A stretch of 64,000 nt of DNA from Leishmania martiniquensis (taxonomy: Eukaryota > Euglenozoa > Kinetoplastea > Trypanosomatida > Trypanosomatidae). The notes beneath the pieces are model-generated. The model was not told the DNA's origin. It made no database searches and saw nothing but the letters and a program-made list of their open reading frames with translations. This document shows, one piece after another, positions 1-8,856 of the stretch; positions within the stretch are counted from its first letter, which is position 1, and each line of letters opens with the position of its first letter. The stretch covers positions 396,501 to 460,500 of the forward strand of contig NC_090161.1 in NCBI RefSeq assembly GCF_017916325.1, written 5' to 3'. Position numbers and translations under genes: made by a program.

Positions 1-2
1 CG

Positions 3-1373
3 TGTGGCCCAAGGGCAGGGGCAGCTCTTGCCAGCGGTGCGAAGTCGGCAAGCGCGTACGGCCCTGGCGACGCCCGTTTCCCCAGGGGAGGGCGGGAGCT
101 TTGTGTGGTCCTGCGCGCCATCGTGGCACAGAAGTCGCATGTTTACTCCTTTGGCAAGGCTGAAACGGTGCACGTCTTGCCCCCCTTACCGTCACGCAGC
201 ACGGACGACGACGTGGACACGACACTGCCGCGCGATGAAGCGCTGCAGAAGACGGCGGAGCTGGAGCGCCTCGCAGTCGGCCCGTCGAATCCGCTATTCA
301 AACTCCTCAGCAGTGATACCAAGCAGCGTGGGGAGGCAACGATAGGGGCAGGCCAGTGGAAAGCTGCCTTGCGCGATCGGGCGCGCCGTGTCGCCGCCAT
401 GGCGCGCCGCAGTGGCTCAGTCTTAGTGGATGGGCAGGGCAAGCCGACGGCAGACGATTACGGCGACCTTGCCGTGGCTTTTCTTCTGAGCGGCAACGCG
501 TCGGAGCTGAGCGGCTCGGTGCCAGACATAATGGAGCTGGAGGCGCTACGGTACCGCATCTTCTCACTGTTAGGATACAGCGCAAGTGACCCGGCGGGCA
601 TGCAAGGCATGAGAGAGGCCGCCGCTCGACCGCCAGCATCATCCACCCAGCGGCCCGGCAGAGCATCGGTGTCACTTCGAGAACCGAATCGGACGAGCCT
701 GCAGCACCACTTGGACTTGTTCACTGCTTTCCGCGCTCCGGTCTCGCCCCACTCGAAACCCAATGAGACGTCGTTCATGGCGTCGCCTGGGTCACCGCGC
801 GCCCCGCGTCTCTCCATATTGGGGACGCAGCGACGGCCCAGCTTCTTTGAAAGCGCGCTGCGCCAAACGGATCCGCTGGGAGACTTGGCTAGTGGCGGCG
901 ATGGGAGGGGGCACTACCTCACCGAGTTTGATGTGCAGCGGCGGCAGAAGCAGCAGCAGCAGCAGTCGGCTCAGCCGCTGGAGCCACAGGCACTGATGCG
1001 GCAGCGCTACCCGATCTACCGTGCCTCCAGCGTGGCGGAGAGCACTCTGCAAGTCTTCTTCGCTGAGGCAAGAGCAGCCGTTGCTGCGGCGCGTAAGCAG
1101 ACAAGACGGCATGGCGATGCCAAGTCGTCCAGCGGCCGCCGCAGCGCCAGGAGTGAACTTTTGCCCTCACCGAGTCCGTCGTCGGATCCTATGCGGCACC
1201 CGTGCACCGAAGCGGCGGCTAGCGTGCTGCAGGACGCAGAGCGCGATCTCCTGCGCTTCCGCCCGATGAACCTGAACAGATTCCACCGCGAGCTGACGGA
1301 TGCCGTGCAGTGTGCATTGGATGTGCAAATGGAGCGGGGCAAAGAAAGTCTTCAGCAGGCGTTCCATGCGTAG
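3..1373 (+). CDS. Unknown protein, 5' end cut off by the window
   Basis: The reading frame is open from base 3 to a TAG at 1371-1373 with no in-frame ATG near the left edge, so the true start lies outside the window; 456 residues are visible. The part seen is largely low complexity, rich in Ser, Pro, Arg and Ala, with a glutamine run coded by CAG repeats near 946-967. A more ordered stretch with regular hydrophobic spacing lies around 510-590 (IMELEALRYRIFSLLGYS), and the C-terminus looks helical (FHRELTDAVQCALDVQMERG). I recognise no catalytic or binding motif. Codon use matches the other genes and the next gene follows on the same strand after a typical spacer, so I take it as a real gene of unknown function. 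Confidence 0.72.
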   Translation, partial: CGPRAGAALASGAKSASAYGPGDARFPRGGRELCVVLRAIVAQKSHVYSFGKAETVHVLPPLPSRSTDDDVDTTLPRDEALQKTAELERLAVGPSNPLFKLLSSDTKQRGEATIGAGQWKAALRDRARRVAAMARRSGSVLVDGQGKPTADDYGDLAVAFLLSGNASELSGSVPDIMELEALRYRIFSLLGYSASDPAGMQGMREAAARPPASSTQRPGRASVSLREPNRTSLQHHLDLFTAFRAPVSPHSKPNETSFMASPGSPRAPRLSILGTQRRPSFFESALRQTDPLGDLASGGDGRGHYLTEFDVQRRQKQQQQQSAQPLEPQALMRQRYPIYRASSVAESTLQVFFAEARAAVAAARKQTRRHGDAKSSSGRRSARSELLPSPSPSSDPMRHPCTEAAASVLQDAERDLLRFRPMNLNRFHRELTDAVQCALDVQMERGKESLQQAFHA

Positions 1374-2304
1374 AACGCCTGCTGTTGCGGGCGTATGTAC
1401 CACTGCCAACGTGTGGCTCATGAATCGATGGGAAATGCTTTACCTGTGCCGGTCGCCCAGAGATGCAGCCTTCTTTGCCCTTCTTTCATAGTCGTGTTGC
1501 CGCTCTCCACTCCGGCAACTACCAGCTGCCCCCTCCCCTCCCCCTTTTTTATATCGGGTCTTGCGGTAAACATATGGGCACACACGTGTGGATATGTCTG
1601 TCGCCCACGTCCTCTTTTTCGGCTTCGTTTGTGTGACCGCCACAGGCGCGTAGACTCCCCTCCCCCCTCCCGCCCCTTAATAGAACGCTTAGAAGCACGA
1701 ACAGGGAAGTGAGAGCCACCAGGGTGTGCCCCCTTAACGCAACACAAGGCCGATGCCGGGCATGAACTACCCACCGCCGCGCGTTCTCTTCGTCTCTCCC
1801 TCCCTGTTGGTTCAGGGGTGTGATGGGTCTCACCACTTGGCGACGAGGTGCGTTGACCGCCGGTTATGCCGCGAGACTGTCGCGCGAGTGGACGCTTCGC
1901 ATGCGGTGAAGAGTCGGGTGGGGGAGAAGGACCAGAGGAAAGCGGAGCGGTGGCGGCGGTGGTGTGGGCCCGTGCGCTCCTCCATAGGTGGGCAGAACAG
2001 ACGCAGGGTGCTCGGCCGATGACGATGGCCGCGGCGGAACGCCCATGTGAGGAGCGCTGAGTGCATTTTCTCCTCGCACGATGCATCTCGTGCAGAGCCA
2101 CTGCCCCCCCCACAGCGTCGATAGACACACAGACACACGCAGACAGACAGACATGGATACATCTCTCTGCCTGTCCCAACGTCTTCACCTTATACACACT
2201 CCGCTTTGGCCTCATCACCATCACCCTATCCCCTGCCGCCACCCCCTTCTTGCCTTACCGACGTGTGCTATTAGACCCTTCGTGCAACTCTTGTGCGAGA
2301 AACC
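1374..2304. other. Spacer: 3' UTR and splice region
   Basis: No gene on either strand. The + strand is pyrimidine-rich with several C/T tracts and a short CACA/GACA-rich run near 2126-2153. The long minus-strand open frame here has no recognisable content. The 3' end holds the acceptor for the DnaJ gene. Confidence 0.6.
2273..2274 (+). promoter_or_regulatory. Putative trans-splice acceptor AG, DnaJ gene 1
   Basis: An AG follows a pyrimidine-rich stretch (about 2218-2272) and lies 30 bases before the ATG at 2305. Confidence 0.5.
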
Positions 2305-4239
2305 ATGTCGCGCTTCTCCATGCGGCGCTTTGTGCTAGAGAACATCGTCGCTGTGGCAGCACACTGCCCCTCCACTGCCATTGCGTCCGCCGCTGTCGCG
2401 GTCATGAAGGGCGACACGGCGCCTACGTCAGCTGCCCCAGCCTCGACCTCCCCTTCTGAGATGAGCTGGGCGCAGCGCTTGCTCGTGAAGAGTCACGTTG
2501 GCTCGGCATCCGCGCCCTTCTCGCACTTTGCGCTGGTCACGGAGGCCGAGATGGAGTGCATTCGGCGTCGCCGCCGAGAAGAAGCCGAGGAGAGCCGCAT
2601 CGTCCTCGCAACATGCCCTAGTCGCTCCATACTGCGTGGCATCGGCGGCGGTGCTCTGAATGTGGCTCTCGGCTTTGTTATCTCACCACTTGTAATCCTC
2701 GCCGTTTCCCTGGAGCGTGCGCGCGTGGGCAGCGGTGTGAGTGTGCTGTGGACGGCGCCGCTCTACGGTCTCTTCTGGGGCGGCGCCTTCCTCGCCTGCG
2801 CTCAGTACGCAGCGCTGCAGCAGGTGGCCCTCAGCGCCTACTACAGCTGCATAGCGACGCCCTTGTACTACTGCGTGAACAGGCGCCCCATCGCGGATGC
2901 TGCCGCGCCGGGGTCTACTCCCGCGCCGCGCGCGCGGGCGTGGATGTGGAACGGGCTCAGCTGCTGTTTCGAAGCGCCGCAGGGACTGCCGAACGCCCGT
3001 CATAGACTCCTGCAGCTCTACGATGATGCGTCGGTGATGCGCGAGCGTGCCATGAGGCGCGCCTCCCGTCGAGACAAGGAAAAGACGAATGTCAGGTATC
3101 GCGGCAAAGTCAGGCTGAGCGGCGCCGACGGCGTCGCGGACGACGACTACTACGGGCTGCTTGGTGTACCAGCAGATGCCACACCACGGCAAATAAAAGA
3201 AGCCTACAATCAGAGGGCACTTCATATCCACCCCGACCGCAACCCGAGTCCGGATGCCGCGCAACAGTTCGACCGTGTGACGAAGGCGTACCGCATCTTG
3301 TCTAACCCGCAGAAGCGGAAGAGGTTTGACCTCGGCGGCGCAAAGGGGGTCGAGGACACCGGCGCCAAGAAGCGCGAGGCGGTTCGTGCCCTTTTCGGTG
3401 GCGAAGAGGTGCGCCGCATTGTCGGTGACGTGTTCCTTGGCAGTTTTTCACAGCGCGTAATTGACGGCCTCGACTACACCAGCGAAGAAATCGTGGTGCT
3501 GCGTCAGCGCATGTACGAGCAGTGCAGGGATGAGCTGCTAAACAACTACCTCGCACACTACGACGCCGCAGCGGCCAGCAGAAAGGCGGCGGATGCGCAG
3601 ACAGGCAGCCGCAGCTGTGGGGGGGCTGGGAGCGATGGCGCGCTAGCCATGCAGCTACGCAAGATCCTCACCACTGGGCTTGCTAGAGAGGTGCTGCATA
3701 CCATCGGTCATGAGTACAAACGGGTCATTGCTTATCACGACATAGAAAGGGGTCGAAGTGGCGGCAGCGATGAGGCCGGTGCGGCGACCCGAGGAGCATC
3801 ACAGTCGCCGGCCAGCGATGCAGCTGCGACCTGCGCGAAGAGCGTATCTCTTCCGTCCCTTGTAGTGGCCCGCGCGTGGCTTTACCTCAAGACGGTCGGC
3901 CCGCACCGGTGGCAGGTGCGCAAGCAGAAGCTTCGGTATCTCGCGGCGGTGCGCAGCCACACCTTCAAGGACTCTGAGGCCATGGTGGATCTCGCGTGGT
4001 ACACGTCTGTGCAGGAGCTGGAGGCGACAGCGTGCAACGTGGCTCTCGCACTTTTATACGACCCGCAGGTACCAGCGGCCGAGGTCGCACGTCGGCGGGA
4101 TGCGCTGGAGGCGCTGGCCGACGCGTTCCTTCGTTACGGCCAGCCGTACAAAGGTGCGAGTACGGCGACCATGCGGCAACTCATGGACTCGATGCGTGAG
4201 TATCAGCAGCAGAGGCAACGCGAGAAGGACGCACAGTAG
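2305..4239 (+). CDS. DnaJ (J-domain) protein with DnaJ-X domain and hydrophobic N-terminal region
   Basis: A 644-residue HSP40-type co-chaperone, expected to stimulate the ATPase of a partner HSP70. The J domain lies at about residues 279-345, with helix II starting PRQIKEAYNQRAL and the HPD motif at 309-311. It is followed by a DnaJ-X region as in Caj1/Djp1 proteins: FDLGGAKGVED, then LFGGEEVRRIVGDVFLGS. The C-terminal helical half (VDLAWYTSVQELEATACNVA onward) also fits DnaJ-X. There is no zinc finger or Gly/Phe region, so it is not a type I DnaJ. Upstream of the J domain, two hydrophobic Gly/Ala-rich segments (about 112-136 and 147-180) suggest membrane association. The open frame reaches a GTG at 2293 but the first ATG is 2305, just after a good acceptor. 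It resembles the second J protein at 37889-40864. The HSP70 partner is not shown by the sequence; HSP70.4 lies 16 kb downstream. Confidence 0.88.
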   Translation: MSRFSMRRFVLENIVAVAAHCPSTAIASAAVAVMKGDTAPTSAAPASTSPSEMSWAQRLLVKSHVGSASAPFSHFALVTEAEMECIRRRRREEAEESRIVLATCPSRSILRGIGGGALNVALGFVISPLVILAVSLERARVGSGVSVLWTAPLYGLFWGGAFLACAQYAALQQVALSAYYSCIATPLYYCVNRRPIADAAAPGSTPAPRARAWMWNGLSCCFEAPQGLPNARHRLLQLYDDASVMRERAMRRASRRDKEKTNVRYRGKVRLSGADGVADDDYYGLLGVPADATPRQIKEAYNQRALHIHPDRNPSPDAAQQFDRVTKAYRILSNPQKRKRFDLGGAKGVEDTGAKKREAVRALFGGEEVRRIVGDVFLGSFSQRVIDGLDYTSEEIVVLRQRMYEQCRDELLNNYLAHYDAAAASRKAADAQTGSRSCGGAGSDGALAMQLRKILTTGLAREVLHTIGHEYKRVIAYHDIERGRSGGSDEAGAATRGASQSPASDAAATCAKSVSLPSLVVARAWLYLKTVGPHRWQVRKQKLRYLAAVRSHTFKDSEAMVDLAWYTSVQELEATACNVALALLYDPQVPAAEVARRRDALEALADAFLRYGQPYKGASTATMRQLMDSMREYQQQRQREKDAQ

Positions 4240-4910
4240 TGAGCCTTTCTTGAGGTGATTCTATCGTAGCCCACTTCGCAGACTTGCGGCCTCCGAGGGA
4301 CGGACGGTGAGGCGGCCTGTGAGTCGTGCGCACGCTAATCTGGCCATATCCGGTGTGGGGAGGGTGGGGCGGCGTTGCTCGAGCAGCGTCGAGCGGTGCG
4401 TGTTTGCCGAGACACTGACTGCCTGACATGTCTCCTCTCTGCGTGCGTGTGACTGCACCCTTCGCCAGGGCTCAGCGCTCGCAAAGCGCTCTGCGTAACG
4501 TACACGACGCCCACAGGCAAGAGTGAACGCAGCAGTGGCAGCCGACAAACAGGCGCTCCATCGAGGTAGTTTTTTTTTCTGGTCAAAAGAGTGCCGGCAA
4601 CGCTGCGAGTAAAGATGGCGAGAGGCGCGCGACGCATCAGCAAGAGGGTGGGGAAGGCAACCGCGGCGTCAGCGCGGTTGCTCCATGCGCACCCCCTCTC
4701 TCTTTTTTCCTAGCAAACTGTCTGCCGGATGCATGCACGGCGGACATCCCCCTGCCTTGTGCAGGGGGGCGAGGCGCGCGGCGTCGTGTGCGAAGAAGAG
4801 CAGCAACGTTGTCTTCAGACTTCGAGGCCTTCACTCTAAAGATGCCCACCCCCTCTCCTCTCCCACTTCATTTGCACAGGTACACCCGGGGCGCGCACAG
4901 GCAGCGCACA
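4240..4910. other. Spacer between DnaJ gene 1 and aldo/keto reductase
   Basis: No gene seen. The first 400 bases have balanced composition with short self-complementary sequences (around 4373-4388 and 4473-4490); a T9 run lies near 4568-4576; the last 60 bases are pyrimidine-rich. Confidence 0.55.
4878..4879 (+). promoter_or_regulatory. Putative trans-splice acceptor AG, aldo/keto reductase
   Basis: AG directly after a C/T-rich tract (4848-4875), 31 bases before the ATG at 4911. It places the in-frame ATG at 4842 upstream of the mature mRNA and so decides the start. Confidence 0.55.
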
Positions 4911-6137
4911 ATGACCGGGGCGTCGGCTATCACAGACGACTGCCTTCAATCCCTGTTGTTTGGGGTCCCCCCGATCGGCATCGGCACCTATGAACTTCGT
5001 GGGGATGCCTGTGTGAATGCTGTACAGACCGCTCTCCAGATGGGCTATCGTCTGATCGACACCGCGGCGGCTTACCGCAACGAGGAACTCGTTGGTGAGG
5101 GCATATCCAAGAGCGGCGTGCCGCGAGCGGACCTCTTCATCGTGGTGAAAATTGCCATGAAGAATATGGGCTCTGACGACGCAGTGCGGCGTGGGATTCT
5201 CGACAGCCTTCGCAAGCTCCGCATCGACTACGCGGACTGTGTGCTCATGCACTGGCCGGGGTGCGGCGGGCTTCAACCACAAGACGCAGCAGGTCATCAG
5301 GCGGCCCGCGCGCGGTGCTGGCGCATCATGCACGAGCTGCAGGCGCAGGGAAAGGTACGCTACTGCGGCGTGTCGAACTTTCTGCCACGACACTTCAAGG
5401 AGCTAAACTGCTTCAACGACGTCGACGCTGCGCGCGTTGGGGATGAGGCTGTCGCGCACCTGCACGCGTCGACCGAGGCAGGAGCAGGAGCAGGAGAGGC
5501 AAGCAGTGCGTGCCGCCATGGGGGCGACAGCGGCGGTGTATCGCCACCGTCGCCCTCGGCGTCATGGACGCCGGCGTTTGCAGCGCCTATCCTTAATCAA
5601 ATTGAACTGCATCCTCTCTGCATTCAGCGCGGTGTGGACACGTATTGTCGCAGGCTTCATGGTATGCTGCTGCAGCAGTACTCCCCCCTCGGAAAGGGTG
5701 ACGCACGCCTCTTGGAGCACCCACGACTGCTTCAGGTGCACGCGAAGTACTTCCCCTACGAAAGCAGTTCAAACGACTCCTCATCTTCAGCGCCAGCGGC
5801 CTCGTCTGCGGCCGTCAAGTTGTACTCGGTGGTGGACATAATCCTCATGTGGGGCCTCGCGCAGGGCTACTGCACGCTCGTCCGGAGTCACAAGCCGGCG
5901 CACCTTCGCGCCAACTTGGATGCTGCCCGTGACTACTTCGCTTCCGTGAAGGCACTCGGGAAGGGAACGGGTGGCGGCGGCGGCGGCGGCGCTGATAAGT
6001 CCCGGGTTTCGGCTGGCACGGCGCGCCCGCTACTGACAGCGGAGCAAATTGATGTTATTCGGAACCTTCGCACACACATTGGTGAGGAGGATCAGCGCGA
6101 CATGCATTTCTGCTGGTATAGCGCACAGATCGCTTGA
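4911..6137 (+). CDS. Aldo/keto reductase family oxidoreductase
   Basis: A 408-residue NADPH-dependent aldo/keto reductase reducing carbonyl substrates to alcohols; the substrate cannot be read from the sequence. The catalytic tetrad is in order: Asp50 in GYRLIDTAAAY, Tyr55, Lys80 in FIVVKI, and His114 in VLMHWPG. The NQIELHP strand (typical family form: NQVExHP), the QYSPLGKG turn, and the late SHKPAHLRANL segment (NADP-phosphate loop, normally IPKS...RxxEN) are visible. That loop reads VRSHKPAHLRANL, a divergent form. At 408 residues it is longer than the usual 280-330; the extra length is a low-complexity insert at about 185-222 and a Ser/Ala and Gly-rich stretch later. There is no targeting signal, so it is probably cytosolic. 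The open frame extends to a GTG at 4788 and an ATG at 4842, but the acceptor at 4878-4879 favours 4911. Confidence 0.9.
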   Translation: MTGASAITDDCLQSLLFGVPPIGIGTYELRGDACVNAVQTALQMGYRLIDTAAAYRNEELVGEGISKSGVPRADLFIVVKIAMKNMGSDDAVRRGILDSLRKLRIDYADCVLMHWPGCGGLQPQDAAGHQAARARCWRIMHELQAQGKVRYCGVSNFLPRHFKELNCFNDVDAARVGDEAVAHLHASTEAGAGAGEASSACRHGGDSGGVSPPSPSASWTPAFAAPILNQIELHPLCIQRGVDTYCRRLHGMLLQQYSPLGKGDARLLEHPRLLQVHAKYFPYESSSNDSSSSAPAASSAAVKLYSVVDIILMWGLAQGYCTLVRSHKPAHLRANLDAARDYFASVKALGKGTGGGGGGGADKSRVSAGTARPLLTAEQIDVIRNLRTHIGEEDQRDMHFCWYSAQIA

Positions 6138-6852
6138 CTTGCTACCCTACTGTGGTCGTGCCTCCGCGGGGTGACGTCGGTACTGTCAAGCCGGCGCCCA
6201 CCTCTCCCGTGGCAACGGCGCGCATTCTTAGTTATGCTTCGCTCCCCCTCTTTCCCTTCTCTCCATGGCGACCCTTTCCGAGGCTGACGCAGTCGGTTCC
6301 TTGATGGCACCATCGCAGGAGCGTGCGCCGACGCGCTGAGCTGGCTCTCCGCTTGGCTCCGTCTGCCTCTAGCTCCACCACGCCTCTGGCGCCTTTAGCT
6401 GCTCCTTTTCACCGCACACTGTCGCCCTGCTACGGTGGTTCCGCCGGGGAGGTCCTTTGGTCTTTGGCATTTCAGCTCGGCAACGGTGCGGAAAAGCCTC
6501 ATGCCCTCTTTTGCCGGCATTCTCACACTCCCTTCCCATCCATCCTCCCTCCTCCCCCCCTCGTCATCTCCTCGCGCCCCTCTTCACTTCTGCCTGCCAC
6601 TTCTACCCACATCCTTTGCTTCTCTTGCCTGCCTGCACGCGGTGCCCTGCAGGAATTGAGATCAGCAGCGACCCTCCTCCCCTCCTCCCCCTTACCCCTT
6701 TTTCCACACCCCCTCCCGTCGAGCGTACTGCGCACGCTCAGCGACACGTTCACATCGTGCTCCTGGCGCCGGCTACGCTCTCCCGCGGTGCGTTCCTGGG
6801 TGCTCTCGCCTTCTTCTTCTCACCTTTGCCCCATTTCCTGCCAACCGCAGCA
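6138..6852. other. Spacer before the leucine-rich repeat gene
   Basis: Strongly C/T-rich, especially 6510-6850, with many possible acceptor tracts. The open frame running through it in phase with the next gene has no ATG before 6853 and is unlikely to be coding. Confidence 0.6.
6849..6850 (+). promoter_or_regulatory. Putative trans-splice acceptor AG, LRR gene
   Basis: AG after a pyrimidine tract (6806-6840), only two bases before the ATG at 6853. The spliced leader would supply the 5' UTR. An alternative is the AG at 6651-6652. Confidence 0.35.
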
Positions 6853-8856
6853 ATGCCATCCATCAGCATCAGCAGCACCAACGACGTCACCTCAACGGCG
6901 GTGTCAGACACGAGCGGCTCCTTTGCCGCATCCACTGAGGCAAAGGGCACTGCGAATGTGCTCACCACCGATGCCATCATCCGCGAGTGCATCAAGCAAG
7001 GCTTCTATCGAAACCCTATCTGCAACGAGAAGCTGTACCTGCACAATCGCGGCTACGACAGCATTGCCCCCACCGCCTTCGAGCCCTACACAGATGTAAA
7101 GGTGCTCTGGCTGGAGGGGAATGGGCTCTCGGTGTTGCCGTGCGGCGATGGCTATACGCAGGTGTGCCTGCCAGTGCGTATGGACCCGTTTGCGGCGGAG
7201 CTGGAGGGCGCCGAGACCGGGCTAGTCGAAGAAGGGGCAGTACTAGCTGAGTCTTCCGTGCAGCACGTCGACCCCAACGCCCAGCCAACGCCCCGCCAGA
7301 ACGCATCCTCGCCAAAAAGTGCTGCTGAGGGTGCGCCCTCGCTTCCGCTGACAACCGATGTGCCGGAGGAGGAACGCGACGCTTTCAGCTCGCTGTACCC
7401 AACTGTTCGCCAGCTGTACCTCCACAACAACCTCTTTCGGCGCATGCCTGACCTCTCGCGCTTCGAGAGGCTCGACGCGGTGAATCTGTCGGGCAATTTC
7501 TTCACCACGGTAGAGTCGCACTGCCCTTACTACGACGCCGCTGTGCGCCGGCATCGCGCCAGCGAGATGTCGGACGGCGCGTCGCCGACGTCGACGTTTG
7601 CCTCTGGTGTGCGCCGCTCACCGTCCAAGAGCCTGCAGCGCGAGCAAGAGCAGCAGCGTCAGCAGCTGTCGCATGACCCTTACAGCACAGATGATACTGC
7701 ACCTCCAGCGGAACTGACGATGATCGCTTCACCTGCAGACGCTAAGTGGGAGCGTGCCCTGCAGCTGGAGCGCTGTCGTCACCTCGCCGACGTCTTCTCG
7801 ATCTTCTGCAAGCATAGCCCGCTGCCAGAGAGGGACGCGGTGGAGGAGACAACCGCGGAGGAGCAGCAGCGCAGAGCCCTACCGTCTTTCCTCAAACAGC
7901 CTCTGGCGCCGGCATCGGAGCACCGTAACCCGTGCAGCTCGCTGCGCTGTCTCAGCCTCGCTGGCAACCGCCTGGAAAACTTTGAGGACTGCCTCGGGCT
8001 TCTCTGCTACCACTCGCTGGCGGTGCTGGACCTCAGTCACAACAATATCTCAGACGGCGAGGCTCTGCTGCTGATCCTCGAGCGCCTGCCACGCCTGCAG
8101 TCCCTCAAGCTTTCCGGCAATCCGCTCGTCCGCTCGCTGCCGCGCTACCGTAAGCGTGTCCTCTCGCGGTGCAAAGGTCTGCTTCACTTGGACGACCGCC
8201 CAGTCTTCACAGAGGAGCGCCGAATCGTCACGGCGTGGGCTATCGGCGGTGAAGACGGAGAGGAGAAGGAGCGGCAGGCGATTCAGCACGAGAGGGCCGC
8301 GGCGGAGAAGAAGCGGCTGGAGGACTTTCGCCGCCTGCTCTCGCGCCATCAGTGCAGCGGTAGTGCCGAGGCGCCTCACGCGGACTACCTAGACGCCATT
8401 ACAACGGCGGCAGCTCTAGCCGCAGCAGCCGACAGCCGCGACTGCAGCATCGCCGGTGGAGTCTCCAGAACGCCTCGGCAGCGACGCGGCCGTCCCTCGA
8501 CATTCGACCCCGACTCCTCCTCGACCAGCTCAGAAAGCGAGGACGGCGCCGATGCCAACAGCTGCGGTGGCAGCGGCGCAGGCGGAGGGTCAGCCGCCGC
8601 GATGACAGAAAGGCCGTACGGCAGCCATATTGTTGCGCAAGACGGCACCTCGGCGGCCGCACCGGAAAGGATTGCGAGCCAGCACGACAACAAGCCACCG
8701 AGAGCCACCCCCAACTCACCATCGGCGCAACGGCAGCAACAGCAGCGTGTGCTGAGTTCGAACCAGCGTGTCGAAGCGGTGGCTCCGGTCGCTGCAGGTG
8801 GAGGTGTCGCCGGCGATAACGATGAGGGCGACATTTTTATTCCGAGAGCGGCGTGA
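6853..8856 (+). CDS. DNAAF1: Leucine-rich repeat protein, DNAAF1/LRRC50-like axonemal dynein assembly factor
   Basis: A 667-residue leucine-rich repeat protein. DNAAF1 (LRRC50, ODA7 in Chlamydomonas) acts in the cytoplasm to pre-assemble dynein arms for cilia and flagella, which fits a flagellated protist. Repeats begin at about residue 60 (KLYLHNRGYDSI), continue with VKVLWLEGNGLS (about 82), VRQLYLHNNLF (about 185), CLSLAGNRLENFEDC (about 365) and LAVLDLSHNNISD (about 390), and end in the LRR cap LLHLDDRPVFTEERR (about 445). The order YLH..G, LWLE.NG, NPL.R..P.YR, LDDRPVF matches my knowledge of human DNAAF1. Two low-complexity inserts (about 110-180 and 235-360) break the repeats. A charged coiled coil (about 465-500) and a Ser/Ala/Gln-rich tail follow. 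The frame is open back to 6457 but has no ATG before 6853. Confidence 0.85.
   Translation: MPSISISSTNDVTSTAVSDTSGSFAASTEAKGTANVLTTDAIIRECIKQGFYRNPICNEKLYLHNRGYDSIAPTAFEPYTDVKVLWLEGNGLSVLPCGDGYTQVCLPVRMDPFAAELEGAETGLVEEGAVLAESSVQHVDPNAQPTPRQNASSPKSAAEGAPSLPLTTDVPEEERDAFSSLYPTVRQLYLHNNLFRRMPDLSRFERLDAVNLSGNFFTTVESHCPYYDAAVRRHRASEMSDGASPTSTFASGVRRSPSKSLQREQEQQRQQLSHDPYSTDDTAPPAELTMIASPADAKWERALQLERCRHLADVFSIFCKHSPLPERDAVEETTAEEQQRRALPSFLKQPLAPASEHRNPCSSLRCLSLAGNRLENFEDCLGLLCYHSLAVLDLSHNNISDGEALLLILERLPRLQSLKLSGNPLVRSLPRYRKRVLSRCKGLLHLDDRPVFTEERRIVTAWAIGGEDGEEKERQAIQHERAAAEKKRLEDFRRLLSRHQCSGSAEAPHADYLDAITTAAALAAAADSRDCSIAGGVSRTPRQRRGRPSTFDPDSSSTSSESEDGADANSCGGSGAGGGSAAAMTERPYGSHIVAQDGTSAAAPERIASQHDNKPPRATPNSPSAQRQQQQRVLSSNQRVEAVAPVAAGGGVAGDNDEGDIFIPRAA

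Noticed and set aside
1418..2242. 274-codon open frame on the minus strand
   Set aside because: It is opposite to every recognised gene, lies across C/T tracts and microsatellite-like sequence, and its translation is Arg/Ser/Gly low complexity without any family feature.
4240..4910. SIDER-type degenerate retroposon in the spacers
   Set aside because: Such elements are common in Leishmania 3' UTRs, and the balanced stretches at 4240-4640, 48400-48830 and 58170-58850 made me look, but I could not recognise the signature sequences or matching copies within the window.
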